This document shows positions 43,648 through 54,409 of a stretch of DNA of 63,286 nucleotides, one piece after another. The stretch spans positions 1-63,286 of the forward strand of contig CANMZP010000025.1 in assembly GCA_947502355.1 (NCBI GenBank), written 5' to 3'. The notes below the pieces were generated by a model that saw only the letters and a program-made list of their open reading frames with translations, was not told the DNA's origin and searched no databases. Origin of the DNA: an uncultured Thalassotalea sp. (lineage in GTDB: Bacteria; Pseudomonadota; Gammaproteobacteria; Enterobacterales; Alteromonadaceae). Position numbers and translations under genes: made by a program. Each line of letters opens with the position of its first letter. Positions within the stretch are counted from its first letter, which is position 1.

Positions 43648-45456
43648 TTACTTAGCTATCGCCGTTGCCAGTTCCGATGAGTCTTCATTTAATACAATAT
43701 GATAAACATTTTCTTTGATGGCTAAAATTGAGCTTACATTAGCAAGTTTTGTCGTTAACGTGTTCAGTGTTTGTTGCTCAACTTTACTTTGCAGTTCAAC
43801 ACGAATTCGATTACCTGCACAGGCTTGGGCGCTGTTGATATTCTCTGTTCCACCGAATGCCGAAATCAGTTGCTCGGCCTGCTTATTAGCTTGCTCAGAA
43901 ACGGCTACAGGTGCTGCTGCAGTTTCTGGCTGTGCATTAGAAACCGTTGCGGTTACATGCGCCCCGCCAGAAGCAATAACCGCTTCCATTTCAGTACGTA
44001 ATGTTTCCGCAATTGTCCCCATTATGGCTTGCACACCATTACCCATGACAATCACACCCGATGCGCCTAATTGCTTAAGTTTGTCTTTATCAACCAAATC
44101 AACATCGGCAACCTGGATGCGCAATCGCGTAATACATGAGTCCAATGTGGTAATGTTTGCTGGTCCACCATACGCTTGAATCACTTGTTTGGCTTTTTCA
44201 AACCCTTCCACATCGATCAGTTCAACCGTATCATCTTCCTCTTCACGACCAGGAGTAGCTAAATTAAACTTGGTAATAACAAAGCGGAAAGATACGTAGT
44301 AAATTGCTGCATAACCGGCACCTAATAGCATGAACAACCACAGTTTTTGTGCATTCGCAGATAGGATAAGAAAATCAAATAAACCGTGAGAAAATGACGT
44401 ACCGTGAACGATATCTAACGCATTCGTTAGGAAATACGCCGACGATGCTAAAACCATGTGTAATAGGTACAACAATGGCGCAACAAACATAAACGAGAAT
44501 TCTAATGGCTCAGTGATCCCGGTTAAAAACGAGGTTAGCGCCACCGAAATCATGATGCCGCCAGTTTTCATTCGGTTTTCAGGCTTAGCACTATGCCAAA
44601 TAGCAATAGCGGCAGCGGGCAAACCAAACATTTTAAACATGAAACCACCGGCTAATTGACCAAAACCATTACCCGCGGCACGTGATACTTCATCCGCTTG
44701 TAAGTAACAGTTTAAAACGCCGGTTACCGCTTCGCCTGAGGCGTTAACACAGTTACCCGCTTCAAAGAAGAATGGTACGTTCCAAATGTGATGCAAACCA
44801 AACGGGATAAGGCCACGCTCAATGAAACCATAAATGGCAAACGCCACTTCAGGGTTCTGGTTGGCAGCCCAATGAGAGAAAACAGCTAACTGCGCCCCAA
44901 TTGGTGGCCAAATAATCGATAAAACAATACCTAAGATAATGGTACCAACACCGGTGGCAATTGGCACAAAGCGCTTACCAGCAAAGAAACCTAAGTACTG
45001 CGGTAATTGAATTTTAAAATAACGATTAAACATGTAAGCGGCGACACCACCGGCAAGAATACCGCCAGCGACCCCGGTTTTATAGGTTTTCATAATGGCT
45101 TCAATATCTGACTCGGCCAACACTTGACCGGCAGCGATCATGCCATCAATATTGACTTGTGCCATCACATTTAAGGTCGCCACCATGATGCCATAACCAA
45201 CAATAGCAGCTAATGCTGCAACACCATCGTTATTTGCAAACCCTAAGGCAACACCCACGGCAAAAAGCAGTGGCATTTGATCAAATATCGAACCACCGGC
45301 ATTTTTCATAACCGATGAAACAATTTCCGGTAAAAAACTAAACTCTGCCGCACCAACACCTAATAAAATACCGGCAATAGGTAAAACCGAGACCGGCAGC
45401 ATTAGCGCCTTACCGACCTTTTGTAATGAAGCAAATAAGTTACTTGCAATACTCAT
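43648..45456 (-). CDS. ptsG: Glucose PTS permease EIICB with an extra EIIB-like domain
   Basis: A 602-residue membrane protein. The EIIC domain (about 1-390) is very close to E. coli Pts[64 protein letters not shown]. The EIIB domain (about 415-490) has phospho-Cys in [15 protein letters not shown] linker of about 35 residues leads to a second EIIB-like domain (about 525-600) with [13 protein letters not shown], in which a Cys is kept at the active position. E. coli PtsG has 477 residues, so the C-terminal domain is extra. It follows the EIIA-HPr-EI gene and is co-transcribed. Confidence 0.93.
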   Translation of the reverse strand: MSIASNLFASLQKVGKALMLPVSVLPIAGILLGVGAAEFSFLPEIVSSVMKNAGGSIFDQMPLLFAVGVALGFANNDGVAALAAIVGYGIMVATLNVMAQVNIDGMIAAGQVLAESDIEAIMKTYKTGVAGGILAGGVAAYMFNRYFKIQLPQYLGFFAGKRFVPIATGVGTIILGIVLSIIWPPIGAQLAVFSHWAANQNPEVAFAIYGFIERGLIPFGLHHIWNVPFFFEAGNCVNASGEAVTGVLNCYLQADEVSRAAGNGFGQLAGGFMFKMFGLPAAAIAIWHSAKPENRMKTGGIMISVALTSFLTGITEPLEFSFMFVAPLLYLLHMVLASSAYFLTNALDIVHGTSFSHGLFDFLILSANAQKLWLFMLLGAGYAAIYYVSFRFVITKFNLATPGREEEDDTVELIDVEGFEKAKQVIQAYGGPANITTLDSCITRLRIQVADVDLVDKDKLKQLGASGVIVMGNGVQAIMGTIAETLRTEMEAVIASGGAHVTATVSNAQPETAAAPVAVSEQANKQAEQLISAFGGTENINSAQACAGNRIRVELQSKVEQQTLNTLTTKLANVSSILAIKENVYHIVLNEDSSELATAIAK

Positions 45457-45484
45457 TTAAACATTTTCCTTATAATTTGTGCAC

Positions 45485-48022
45485 TTAAAGCGCTTCACTG
45501 ATTAACGTTTTAACGGCAGCTGTAGAATCACACTGCAATGCTTTTTGTGCTAAGGCTTCACATTCGGCCTTATTCAGTGCTCTAACACGATGTTTCGTTT
45601 CAGCTACGGCATTAATCTGCACTGATAACTCGTTTACACCTAGTCCGACTAAAATCGGTTGCGCTAACGGCTGAGCCGCCATGCCACCACAAACGCCTAC
45701 CCAACGGTTATGCTTGCGGGCACCTTTAACGGTAAGATCAATCATGCGTAATACCGCCGGATCTAAGTTATCGGCGAGTGGCGCTAATCGTGCATTACCA
45801 CGGTCGATGGCTAAAGTGTATTGCGTTAAGTCATTGGTGCCAATTGAGAAAAAGTCAGCTTCTTGGGCCAAAATATCGGCCATTAAGGCTGCAGATGGCA
45901 CTTCAATCATCACCCCAAGTTCTACACCCGTTATACCTAATTTTTCGCTTTCTTCATTAAGCACTTTACGGGCCAGTTTAAGCTCGTGCAAATTGGCGAT
46001 CATCGGCAACATAATACGTAACTTCTTGCCAACCGATGCTCTTAATAACGCTCTAAATTGAACACGTAAGATTTCTGGACGGTCTAAAGAAATGCGAATA
46101 CCACGCTCGCCAAGGAATGGGTTTTCTTCTTCTGCGATTGGAATGTAAGCTAATGGCTTATCACCACCAACATCCAATGTACGTACAATGGCAGGCTTAT
46201 CTTCACCTAAACCTTCTAACATGGTTTTGTATGCTTGGTATTGCTCTTCTTCGGTTGGTGCCGTTAACCGGTCCATAAACAAAAATTCACTGCGCAATAG
46301 ACCAATGCCATCCGCACCCTGCTCGGCTGCAACTTTTGCATCATTTACATCACCAATATTAGCAGCCACTTCAACATGAACCTTGTCTAATGTTAAGGCT
46401 TGCTCGTGGGCTTTTTCCATCGCTAAGGCTTTTAACTCTTTTGCCTGTGTGCGTTGTGCTTCTAGTGCTTGCAATGCTTCTTCACTAGGGGCAACTAACA
46501 CCACACCTTTGCTGGCATCAACCGATAGTTGCACATCGTTTGCAATATCTAAGACACTTTCATCAACAGCGGCCAGCATAGGAATACCTAATGAACGGGC
46601 AATAATGGCAACATGCGATGAAGCACTGCCACCACTGGTTAAAATAGCAACCACATTGTCTTTATCTAAAGCCGAGACCTGCGATGGCGTTAAATCTTTG
46701 GCAACAAGCACAGATTGAGCCGGGATGTTTTTCAGTGGTTGCTCGGTTTTATTCAGCAATTGACGTAATACTCGAACGCCAACATCGCGTAAATCGGCAG
46801 CACGTTGTTGCATTAATGGGTTGGCTAAGCCTTCTAAAATATGGACTTGCTCATTGATGGCAATTTGCCATGCCGCCGGTGCACTGTATTCTTGCTCAAT
46901 ATGCTCAACGGTTGAGTTAACCAGAGCCGGATCATTTAACAACTCAACATGCGCCGATAAGATCTCAAACTGCTGAGTGTTATTATTGGCTTTATGCTCT
47001 TTAACCGCTTGTTCAAGCTGTCTATTCGCTTGTTGTAAGGCGTTATTAAACTGCTGCTGCGAGGCATTAATGTCCGATGATTTCTCAGGGTAATCAAAGG
47101 TTTCTTCAACAAACTGCCACACTTTACCAACCGCAACACCATCTGAGGCCGTAACCCCTTTTAATTTGCTGGTATCAAGATTTTTAGGAAACAGTAAAGA
47201 CGCTTCTTGTTCAACCGTTTCTTGCTCAACAGCAGCGGCTTCCACTTCTTCACCAAGGCCAGAAAGCACGGCTTGCTCTAGTGCCGTAAGTGCCGCTTGG
47301 GCATCGGGGCCATCGGCCGAAAAGCTTACTTCGTCGGAAAATTGAATATTTAACGCCATAATAGCGGTTAAGCTTTTGGCATTCGCGGTGCGCTGAGCGG
47401 CAATAATGTTAATCGTACCGGCAAATGTTTTGGCGATTTGCACAATATGCGCAGAAGGTCGGGCATGAATGCCCGTAGGGTTGGCTACACTCACTTTGTT
47501 TGAGTGCAATGTCTCGGTTGGCTCGGCCAATGTTTCTTGTTCACCGCCAAATGACACACACATTAATGGCTGTTCAAGTGATGTAACATCGGATGAGCTA
47601 ATATCAAGTTTGCTAATTTTATCCTGATCGGTGATTAGCACCGGTGTAATTAAACTGGCCGCGTTTAATGCTACATTATCAAGATCAAATTCGATAAGCG
47701 TATCGCCACGCTTAACCATTTGCTCTGTTTCAACTTTAACGGTAAAGCCTTCACCTTTAAGTTTGACGGTATCAATACCGACATGAATTAATAATTCCAC
47801 ACCCGCAGCCGTTTCTAGTGACACAGCGTGATGCGCAGGATGCACCATAACCACTTTTGCATCACACGGGGCTCTTACTATGCCTTCATAGGGATCGATT
47901 GCGACACCGTCACCTACCATTTTTTCGGCAAAGGCAGGATCTGGTACTTTGTTTAAGGGGATTAACTTCCCTTTAATAGGCGGAAATAATTCCAACGTAT
48001 TCTTTTCTACTTTTTTTGACAC
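45485..48022 (-). CDS. PTS fusion protein EIIA(Glc)-HPr-enzyme I
   Basis: An 845-residue cytoplasmic multiphosphoryl transfer protein. EIIA(Glc)/Crr-like domain about 1-160, phospho-His H80 in LLIHVGIDTV. HPr domain about 172-255, with H186 in NPTGIHARPSA. Enzyme I about 285-845, with H470 in GGSASSHVAIIARSLGIP and the PEP-binding GTNDLTQYTLA. It can carry phosphate from PEP to the neighbouring EIICB alone. The start is GTG 48022 with CGGAG upstream. In enterobacteria these three proteins are separate (crr, ptsH, ptsI). Confidence 0.95.
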   Translation of the reverse strand: MSKKVEKNTLELFPPIKGKLIPLNKVPDPAFAEKMVGDGVAIDPYEGIVRAPCDAKVVMVHPAHHAVSLETAAGVELLIHVGIDTVKLKGEGFTVKVETEQMVKRGDTLIEFDLDNVALNAASLITPVLITDQDKISKLDISSSDVTSLEQPLMCVSFGGEQETLAEPTETLHSNKVSVANPTGIHARPSAHIVQIAKTFAGTINIIAAQRTANAKSLTAIMALNIQFSDEVSFSADGPDAQAALTALEQAVLSGLGEEVEAAAVEQETVEQEASLLFPKNLDTSKLKGVTASDGVAVGKVWQFVEETFDYPEKSSDINASQQQFNNALQQANRQLEQAVKEHKANNNTQQFEILSAHVELLNDPALVNSTVEHIEQEYSAPAAWQIAINEQVHILEGLANPLMQQRAADLRDVGVRVLRQLLNKTEQPLKNIPAQSVLVAKDLTPSQVSALDKDNVVAILTSGGSASSHVAIIARSLGIPMLAAVDESVLDIANDVQLSVDASKGVVLVAPSEEALQALEAQRTQAKELKALAMEKAHEQALTLDKVHVEVAANIGDVNDAKVAAEQGADGIGLLRSEFLFMDRLTAPTEEEQYQAYKTMLEGLGEDKPAIVRTLDVGGDKPLAYIPIAEEENPFLGERGIRISLDRPEILRVQFRALLRASVGKKLRIMLPMIANLHELKLARKVLNEESEKLGITGVELGVMIEVPSAALMADILAQEADFFSIGTNDLTQYTLAIDRGNARLAPLADNLDPAVLRMIDLTVKGARKHNRWVGVCGGMAAQPLAQPILVGLGVNELSVQINAVAETKHRVRALNKAECEALAQKALQCDSTAAVKTLISEAL

Positions 48023-48317
48023 TTAGATTCTCCGATTAGAAAACATACGACGCTTCAATCCCCTTGGTACTTTTAGCAACAAAAAATGCTACTATGCCCA
48101 AACATCGTACCTGTATAAAATTGTGACCTTTTGACAATGCATGTAAAAGACATGCCAATAATAGTAGGACAACTATTGGCAATCTTTAATGAAAATCAAC
48201 TTATGTTGCATTAACGTCGAATTTTAAGCAATGCCAATATAACGACGCAGGATTATTTTGCGGTGAGATGGTTTAATGAGGAGGTAAAATTACCTCCCCT
48301 TTTAAAATGTGCTGAAT
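48023..48317. other. Intergenic promoter region of the PTS operon
   Basis: 295 bp between astB (3' end) and the PTS operon (5' end), both on the minus strand. It is AT-rich. I see no gene. An imperfect palindrome (ATGTAAAAGACAT) is at about 48140. Confidence 0.4.
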
Positions 48318-49667
48318 TTACATGCGCTGAAACTGGTAAACCGAGCCCAGGTTCATGATTTTTGTTAACTCTTCAAGGGCATTGCGAGATTCAATCACCA
48401 ATTGAGGATCGCGTAAGTCATCAAAAGTAAGCGTATCTCGGTAATGCTTATTTACCCAAGCCGTTAACTTGCCATAAAGTTCATCGGTTAACAGGCAATT
48501 TGGATTAACCGCCTCAAGTTCAGACTGGGTAAGGGCAACACGCAATCGCAAACAAGCAGGTCCTCCACCGTTTTTCATGCTCTCATTGACATCAAAATAT
48601 TTTACCTCCTTAATCGGGCTGTTTTCGGCAAGCAAACTGTCCAAGTAAGCTTTTACCCGAGGGTTTTGTCGACAATGCTCAGGGGCAATAATGACCATGC
48701 TATCGTCATTTAAGGTAATAATTTGCGTATTAAACAAATAGGTATTTACACAATCTTCCACGCTTACTTGCGAGGTGGCTACCTTAATAAGATGTAACGG
48801 TTTGCTCGACACGTTGGCAAACTTCTCGGTTAAATCGCTCACGAAGTTATCATGGTCTAAAAAGGCCTGTTCATGATAAAAAAGGACGTTTTGATTGCCC
48901 ACGGAGATCACATCATTATGAAATACCCCTTGGTCAATCACATCCGGATTTTGTTGAACGAAAACCACATGCTCGTCACGCAAACCGTGCAATCGGGCTA
49001 CGGCTTTACTCGCTTCAAGTGTTTGTCTGGCATCATAACGCTGCGGCTTAGGCATGCTTTGATTAAATGCATGTTTGCCATAAGTAAAGATTTCAATTCC
49101 TTGCTCACCATATTCACCACACAAACGCGTATGGTTGGCTGCCCCTTCATCGCCAAAATGGTCATTATCATTAAGATGTTGATGATGACTAAAATGTGAG
49201 TCAGACCCAAAAATAGCGCGTAGTACATTACCGGTAATTTCTGGCTCTAATGAGCGATGAAATTTATTGGTTAAATTGGCTGGGGTAAAATGTACTTTCC
49301 GATCATCGGTATCGGCTGAAGGCGAAACCGTTGCGGCATTGGCCGTCCACATGCTTGAAGCACTACAACAGGCAGCAAGTAAGGAAGGTGCTTTTTTATA
49401 GGCTTGTTCTAAAATATTGGCTTCGGTGCCATTAAAGCCCAATCGTTTTAACGCGTAAATATCGGGACGTTCTTGCGGAGGAATGACCCCTTGGATCATC
49501 CCTAGATCGGATAATGCTTTCATTTTAGCAAGACCTTGTAACGCGGCACTTTTCGGACTCGAAATTGCGTTGGCATTTTGTTTTGAGGCAACATTGCCTT
49601 CTGAAAGACCGGCGTAATTATGAGTAGGACCAACTAAGCCATCGAAATTGGCTTCAAAATATTTCAA
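48318..49667 (-). CDS. astB: N-succinylarginine dihydrolase
   Basis: A 449-residue enzyme of the arginine succinyltransferase pathway; it converts N2-succinylarginine to succinylornithine, CO2 and ammonia. Motifs: [19 protein letters not shown], the ANAATVSPS and [11 protein letters not shown] blocks, and [14 protein letters not shown] with the catalytic Cys. The start codon is TTG (49665-49667) with GGGAG seven bases upstream, and gives the usual [11 protein letters not shown]-terminus. No other ast gene is in the window. Confidence 0.96.
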   Translation of the reverse strand: MKYFEANFDGLVGPTHNYAGLSEGNVASKQNANAISSPKSAALQGLAKMKALSDLGMIQGVIPPQERPDIYALKRLGFNGTEANILEQAYKKAPSLLAACCSASSMWTANAATVSPSADTDDRKVHFTPANLTNKFHRSLEPEITGNVLRAIFGSDSHFSHHQHLNDNDHFGDEGAANHTRLCGEYGEQGIEIFTYGKHAFNQSMPKPQRYDARQTLEASKAVARLHGLRDEHVVFVQQNPDVIDQGVFHNDVISVGNQNVLFYHEQAFLDHDNFVSDLTEKFANVSSKPLHLIKVATSQVSVEDCVNTYLFNTQIITLNDDSMVIIAPEHCRQNPRVKAYLDSLLAENSPIKEVKYFDVNESMKNGGGPACLRLRVALTQSELEAVNPNCLLTDELYGKLTAWVNKHYRDTLTFDDLRDPQLVIESRNALEELTKIMNLGSVYQFQRM

Positions 49668-49830
49668 AGAATTCTCCCTTACTTTTCTTCTGTTTTTAAT
49701 GTGTTTTTACACAATTTACTGCAATTACGGCTATTTTCACAAAAAAGCCAACAATATGCCATTTACTTATTGACTTTAAGGTGAATAATTATTAAATATA
49801 AGTTCACAATTAATTAATAAAAATTTTTCT

Positions 49831-49899
49831 ATGTCTGTTTCTACTATTATTCTAAAGCTCCTGCTGGTCGTGGTTTTATTACCAGGGCATGGGTTTTAG
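49831..49899 (+). CDS. Branched-chain leader peptide of the ilvIH attenuator
   Basis: A 22-residue open frame, core STIILKLLLVVVLLPGHGF, in which 12 residues are Ile, Leu or Val. It starts about 190 bases before the acetolactate synthase gene and is followed by a strong terminator hairpin. This is the arrangement of ribosome-mediated attenuation: shortage of charged Ile/Leu/Val tRNAs stalls the ribosome and favours read-through. No family database would list so short a peptide. The call rests on composition and position. Confidence 0.8.
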   Translation: MSVSTIILKLLLVVVLLPGHGF

Positions 49900-49930
49900 C
49901 TGAAAACAGATAACACAAATTTTCAACAAC

Positions 49931-49965
49931 AAAACCCTCGCTCACCAAACGAGGGTTTTGTGTTT
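49931..49965 (+). terminator. Attenuator terminator before ilvI
   Basis: A 10-bp perfect stem (AAAACCCTCG / CGAGGGTTTT) is followed by GTGTTTT, 31 bases after the leader-peptide stop and about 60 before ilvI. An alternative antiterminator pairing with leader sequence is expected but was not folded. Confidence 0.8.
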
Positions 49966-50018
49966 TAAGGGCATTAAAAAATTTAGAGTTTAGGTTTTAG
50001 ATTTAAAAAGGGATTAAA

Positions 50019-51743
50019 ATGACAGTTGAACGGTATACAGGTGCGGAGCTACTGATAAAAGCTCTAGCTGAATTAAATGTCGAAAACATTTTTGGCTATC
50101 CTGGTGGCTCAGTGTTAGATATTTACGACGCTATTTTTAATCAAAGTGATGTTGGCCATATTCTGGTCCGTCATGAGCAAGCAGCCACGCATATGGCTGA
50201 TGGCTATACTAGAGCAACAGGTAAAACCGGTGTCGTGCTAGCAACGTCTGGCCCGGGCAACACCAATTGCATTACCGGTATCGCCACAGCTTACATGGAC
50301 TCAATTCCTATGGTGGTTTTAGCCGGGCAAGTGGCTTCTAACCTAATTGGTGGCGATGCGTTCCAGGAAACCGATATTGTCGGTTGTTCAAGACCCATCG
50401 TAAAACACAGCTTCAACTGTCGTGAAATGGCCGAACTGCCGAATGTGATTGCCAAAGCCTTTTATTTAGCCGAAACCGGTCGCCCAGGCCCGGTAGTGGT
50501 TGAGTTACCAAAAGATATATTAATCCCAGATAATACCGCCGAATTTGTGATGGAAAAAGACGTGCGCATGCGCTCGTACAACCCCAACATTAAAGGGCAC
50601 AGCAAACAAATTAAAAAAGCGGTTGAGAAAATTTCTAATGCCAAAAGACTGGTGGTATACACTGGTGGTGGCATTGTAATAGCTAACGCATCTGAAAAAT
50701 TAACCGCCCTTGTAGAGCGACTAAACGCGCCTTGTACCAATACCTTAATGGGCCTAGGTGGCATTAGTGGCTTGCATGACAACTTTATCGGTATGTTGGG
50801 TATGCATGGCTCAGTTGAAGCAAATAAAGCCATGGGCAGAGCCGATGTTATTTTAGCCTTAGGTGCCCGCTTTGATGACCGTGTAACCAACAAGGTAGAG
50901 AAGTTCTGTCCAAATGCTAAGATAGTCCATGTTGATATTGACCCAACCTCGATTTCGAAAACGGTTAGTGCGCATGTCCCAATCGTTGGCCTTGTTGATG
51001 TGGTAATCGATCAACTTATGGCAGAGCTGGATGAGATTGGCCATCAGCCAAATCAACAACAATTTAGCGATTGGTGGCAAGAAATTAACGAATGGCGAAA
51101 ACTGAACAGCTTTAGCTATGAAAAATCCGATACGGTAATAAAACCACAACAAGTGGTTGAGTCCATTTATAAGCATACCAATGGCGATGCGTATGTCTGC
51201 TCAGATGTGGGCCAGCATCAAATGTTTGCCGCCCAATATTACCCATTTAAAAAGCCAAGACAATGGATTAACTCCGGTGGCCTAGGCACCATGGGGTTTG
51301 GCTTCCCTGCCGCCATGGGGGTAAAAGTCGCATTTCCTGATGCCCATGTTGTATGTGTTACCGGTGATGGTTCTATTCAAATGAATATTCAAGAGCTGTC
51401 TACCTGCCTGCAATATAATTTACCCGTGGTGATTGTTTCACTAAACAACCGCTCTTTGGGCATGGTAAGACAATGGCAAGATATGATTTATGGTGGACGT
51501 CACTCTTCTTCATACATGGAATCTTTACCTGATTTCGTTAAGTTGGTGGAAGCATACGGGCATGTTGGTATGCAAGTAAACCACCCTGATGAACTTGACG
51601 GTGCCATCAAAGAAGCCTTTGAAATTAAGAATCGATTGGTGTTTGTTGATGTATTAGTGGATGAAACAGAGCATGTTTACCCAATGCAAGTACGCTTTGG
51701 TGCTGTTGATGAAATGTGGCTTAAAAAAGGAGTAAAACTATAA
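50019..51743 (+). CDS. ilvI: Acetolactate synthase, large subunit
   Basis: A 574-residue ThDP enzyme that condenses pyruvate (or pyruvate and 2-ketobutyrate) in valine, leucine and isoleucine synthesis. Motifs: [15 protein letters not shown], the catalytic Glu in [29 protein letters not shown], and the ThDP motif [17 protein letters not shown]...NN. The length equals E. coli IlvI (574). AAAGGGATT precedes the ATG. The stop overlaps the ilvH start by one base. Confidence 0.97.
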   Translation: MTVERYTGAELLIKALAELNVENIFGYPGGSVLDIYDAIFNQSDVGHILVRHEQAATHMADGYTRATGKTGVVLATSGPGNTNCITGIATAYMDSIPMVVLAGQVASNLIGGDAFQETDIVGCSRPIVKHSFNCREMAELPNVIAKAFYLAETGRPGPVVVELPKDILIPDNTAEFVMEKDVRMRSYNPNIKGHSKQIKKAVEKISNAKRLVVYTGGGIVIANASEKLTALVERLNAPCTNTLMGLGGISGLHDNFIGMLGMHGSVEANKAMGRADVILALGARFDDRVTNKVEKFCPNAKIVHVDIDPTSISKTVSAHVPIVGLVDVVIDQLMAELDEIGHQPNQQQFSDWWQEINEWRKLNSFSYEKSDTVIKPQQVVESIYKHTNGDAYVCSDVGQHQMFAAQYYPFKKPRQWINSGGLGTMGFGFPAAMGVKVAFPDAHVVCVTGDGSIQMNIQELSTCLQYNLPVVIVSLNNRSLGMVRQWQDMIYGGRHSSSYMESLPDFVKLVEAYGHVGMQVNHPDELDGAIKEAFEIKNRLVFVDVLVDETEHVYPMQVRFGAVDEMWLKKGVKL

Positions 51744-52240
51744 TGCGTCGAATTATTTCCATCTTATTAGAAAATGAACCAGGGGCATTATCGCGCATTG
51801 TTGGCCTTTTCTCTCAACGTGCTTTCAATATAGAAAGCCTTTGTGTTGCAGAAACCGATGAGCCAACCATTTCAAGGATCACTATTTCGACCTTTGGCGA
51901 TGACCAAGTTTTGGAGCAAATCACCAAGCAAGTAAATAAATTGGTCGATGTGATTAAGGTTGCTGACTTAACTGAGCGTTCTCACATTGAGCGCGAAATC
52001 ATGCTCATTAAAGTGTTAGCAATGAACGATAAATCACGTACCGAAGTGAAACGCATTGCCGATATCTTCCGTGGCAACATTATTGATGTGGGTAAGCAAA
52101 TTTACACCATTGAGATCACCGGTGATGAAGACAAAATCTCCTCATTTATCAAAATATTGAATAATGAAACCGAGATCATAGAAGTCGTTCGCTCTGGTAC
52201 CGTTGGTATTGCTCGAGGCGACAAAGCACTGCGAATTTAA
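51743..52240 (+). CDS. ilvH: Acetolactate synthase, small regulatory subunit
   Basis: A 165-residue protein with an N-terminal ACT domain (RRIISILLENEPGALSRIVG, then FSQRAFNIESLCVAETDEP) that binds valine for feedback inhibition, and a C-terminal domain that activates the large subunit. Its ATG shares a base with the ilvI stop (TAATG). The length is normal. Confidence 0.97.
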   Translation: MRRIISILLENEPGALSRIVGLFSQRAFNIESLCVAETDEPTISRITISTFGDDQVLEQITKQVNKLVDVIKVADLTERSHIEREIMLIKVLAMNDKSRTEVKRIADIFRGNIIDVGKQIYTIEITGDEDKISSFIKILNNETEIIEVVRSGTVGIARGDKALRI

Positions 52241-52254
52241 GACCAAGTCTAGCA

Positions 52255-52671
52255 ATGCACATTGTAAAAGCTGAGAAGTCGGATAAAAAGCCCCTAAAAC
52301 GTTTTTATAAACAGCAGGGCTATCCGGCTTCTTTTATTGGGGCTGATAAAAGTTATTTTATTAAGGATAACTCAGGTAACTTCATTGCTGCAGTTATCTT
52401 GTCGAGGGTTAGTGACGTTGAATTTTTACATGCGTTATGTGTAGATAAACAGTTTAGAAAGCAAAAACTGGCAAGTAAACTTCTTAAATATTGTCATAGT
52501 CAATACGCAAATATCTTGTGCTTTGCTGATGCTAAACTTGAGCCTTTATATCTAAAAAATGGCTTTAGGCAGGTGAACCAAGAAGCCATTCCAAGTGACT
52601 TAAAAAATCGGTGGCTAAGCTATTTAGCTAAGAGTATACAACTGCGCATCTTTACTAACATTTATCGGTAA
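52255..52671 (+). CDS. GNAT-family N-acetyltransferase
   Basis: A 138-residue protein with the acetyl-CoA-binding core FLHALCVDKQFRKQKLASKL and the C-terminal strand FADAKLEPLYLKNGFRQV, typical of GNAT motifs A and B. The substrate is unknown. The ATG has no clear ribosome-binding site but lies 14 bases after ilvH, so coupling to the ilvIH transcript is possible. The 3' end overlaps the converging pilin remnant by 17 bases. Confidence 0.85.
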   Translation: MHIVKAEKSDKKPLKRFYKQQGYPASFIGADKSYFIKDNSGNFIAAVILSRVSDVEFLHALCVDKQFRKQKLASKLLKYCHSQYANILCFADAKLEPLYLKNGFRQVNQEAIPSDLKNRWLSYLAKSIQLRIFTNIYR

Positions 52672-53090
52672 CAGCACCAACTAATGGCAGCTCGCCGTTT
52701 TCAAGATTGACATAATAACTAAAGCAACCATCAAGTACATAGCCATTAGGCCAGATATACGTTGCTTTGCCGCTAATATGCCCTGGTATTGCTGGACCTC
52801 TGCCGTTGACTAATTTACCTACCATACAGAAGTCATTAAATTCACATGAGCGAGAATTGCTTTGCCAATAAGTGGTATAAGAAGAAGGCGTTTTAATATC
52901 TAAAATCTTATTCATGGTCGATAAATCCCCCTCAGGGTAGCCGCCTTTTAGAGGGATATTTACACCTGCATAGTCAACCGATGTTGTTGAGGCATCAATT
53001 TGCCGTTTTGCTTCAACAAAGGTTACAGCCGTATGGATATCGCCAGCGATCTTTTTCATCACATTACTGGTGGCATCACTGCTTATATCA
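52655..53090 (-). pseudogene. Type IV (MSHA-like) pilin, C-terminal part, cut by an IS element
   Basis: The minus-strand frame reads ISSDATSNVMKKIAGDIHTA and continues to a TAG-free end at YYVNLENGELPLVGAVTDKC, about 145 residues with two cysteine pairs. It joins perfectly to ...LPKFID encoded at 54852-54887, on the far side of the IS element. ILAATALPKFID-ISSDA is the junction between the hydrophobic helix and globular part of a type IV/MSHA-like pilin. The start and prepilin cleavage site are missing, so the gene is dead twice over. Confidence 0.8.
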
Positions 53091-53160
53091 GTGAACTACC
53101 CAGCGACTAAAGATCACTGGGCTTCTACAGTCTAGCTTTTGGGGCTAGGCTGCTTCTTTT
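53091..53160 (-). ncRNA. Predicted omega-RNA scaffold at the IS right end
   Basis: TnpB guide RNAs are normally made from the 3' end of tnpB through the right end of the element. Here that region contains a stem (CCCAG...CTGGG) and CTACAGTCTAG / CTAGGCTG pairing and ends GGTAGTTCAC on the minus strand. The flanking bases 53090 down to about 53070 would be the guide and match the interrupted pilin gene. This is inferred from family knowledge; expression is not shown. Confidence 0.5.
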
Positions 53161-54371
53161 TTCTCAACTCCCATAGCAAACTTCGATTGCTCGAAGACTT
53201 TCGTTTTATTAGCTGATTTCTGCTGAGATGTGGGATTAACCCTGGCGACCACTCCAGCCGCAATTAAGTCAGTTTCACCTGTTTTTGCTATGCTTTTAGC
53301 CGCAGACAGGTCGCGGCTTTGGTAGGTTTTACAAGCCTTGCAAGTGAAATATCTTTCGTTCAATGTTAGCGCATGGTGCTCGTCGCATTTACAGCAAATC
53401 CCTGTGGATTTTTCATATCGACCAATTTCGTGATAGAGCTTACCTTCAAGCTCAGCTTTATATTTCGTAAGCTGAGTGATTAACCCCATCACGTTATCGG
53501 CAACCATGCTACCATTGAACTGTTGCATCCCTTTAACGTTCAAATCTTCGAACACTAAAATATCACTCTCATTGGTTATCTGGCGTGAGGTTTCGTGGGC
53601 AAAGGCGAATCTTTGCCTTGAGATTTTACCGTGTAATTTATTGATGCGTTGCTTGGTTTTTTGCCAGCGATTTGAGCCTTTCTTTCGGCGTGCAAGCTGA
53701 CGTTGTAATTGATTTAACTTCTTTCTTGACTGCTTTAAAAATTTTGGATTGTCGGCTACAAAACCATTTGAGCCAACCACCGTTTGTTTTGAATTAATGT
53801 CAAAACCAGTAATTGATTTTAAAACGCGAAGCGCCGTTTTACATTCGACTTCCTGAGTGATACTGCATTCCCATTTTCCGTGACGATACTGAACGGTTAC
53901 TGTCTTGATTTTACTCACTAAGTCGCGATGAAGAACAATTGGCACCCTGCCAACCTTAGGGATGCTGATAGCACCGTTCTCTATGCGGATGCAGTTAGAA
54001 TTGTTGACCGCACGAAACGAGTCATTGTGAAGCTTTTTCTTTTTGTATGACACTTTGTGCTTTGGGAAGCGCTGCAATCGCCCTTTTGAAAATGCGTTTT
54101 TCATCGCGGTTTCTAAATCACGAGCCACTTGCTGACCTGCCGCAGAGTCAAACGCTTTAATCCATCCAAACTCTTCAAAAGGCTTTATCTCTTTAAGGAG
54201 TGTAGCCATTTCTTTGTAGAACAAAAACGTTTTATCGTATTCATATCGACGCATATTTTCAGACAACAATAGATTCCAGATCCCTCGCGCTGTCGCGCCA
54301 AACTCAATGAGTTTGGTTTCTTGTTCTGCTATGGGCTTGAGCCTATAGTTGTATCTGAGCATCTTTTTCAT
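53145..54371 (-). CDS. tnpB: TnpB RNA-guided endonuclease
   Basis: A 408-residue protein. The N-terminal helix-turn-helix/WED region (MLRYNYRLKPIAEQETKLIE) is followed by a split RuvC domain with the full catalytic triad: D191 in SITGFDINSKQ, E275 in ILVFEDLNVKGM and D354 in YQSRDLSAAKSI. The zinc ribbon cysteines are in ICCKC (326-329) and CKAC (344-347). TnpB cuts DNA next to a short motif under guide RNA control and helps IS605-type elements persist. The frame is intact. The C-terminus carries a polar tail beyond the RuvC domain. Confidence 0.94.
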   Translation of the reverse strand: MKKMLRYNYRLKPIAEQETKLIEFGATARGIWNLLLSENMRRYEYDKTFLFYKEMATLLKEIKPFEEFGWIKAFDSAAGQQVARDLETAMKNAFSKGRLQRFPKHKVSYKKKKLHNDSFRAVNNSNCIRIENGAISIPKVGRVPIVLHRDLVSKIKTVTVQYRHGKWECSITQEVECKTALRVLKSITGFDINSKQTVVGSNGFVADNPKFLKQSRKKLNQLQRQLARRKKGSNRWQKTKQRINKLHGKISRQRFAFAHETSRQITNESDILVFEDLNVKGMQQFNGSMVADNVMGLITQLTKYKAELEGKLYHEIGRYEKSTGICCKCDEHHALTLNERYFTCKACKTYQSRDLSAAKSIAKTGETDLIAAGVVARVNPTSQQKSANKTKVFEQSKFAMGVEKKEAA

Positions 54372-54409
54372 ACACTGTATAGTCTACTGTATGTAATCGA
54401 ATTATCAAG

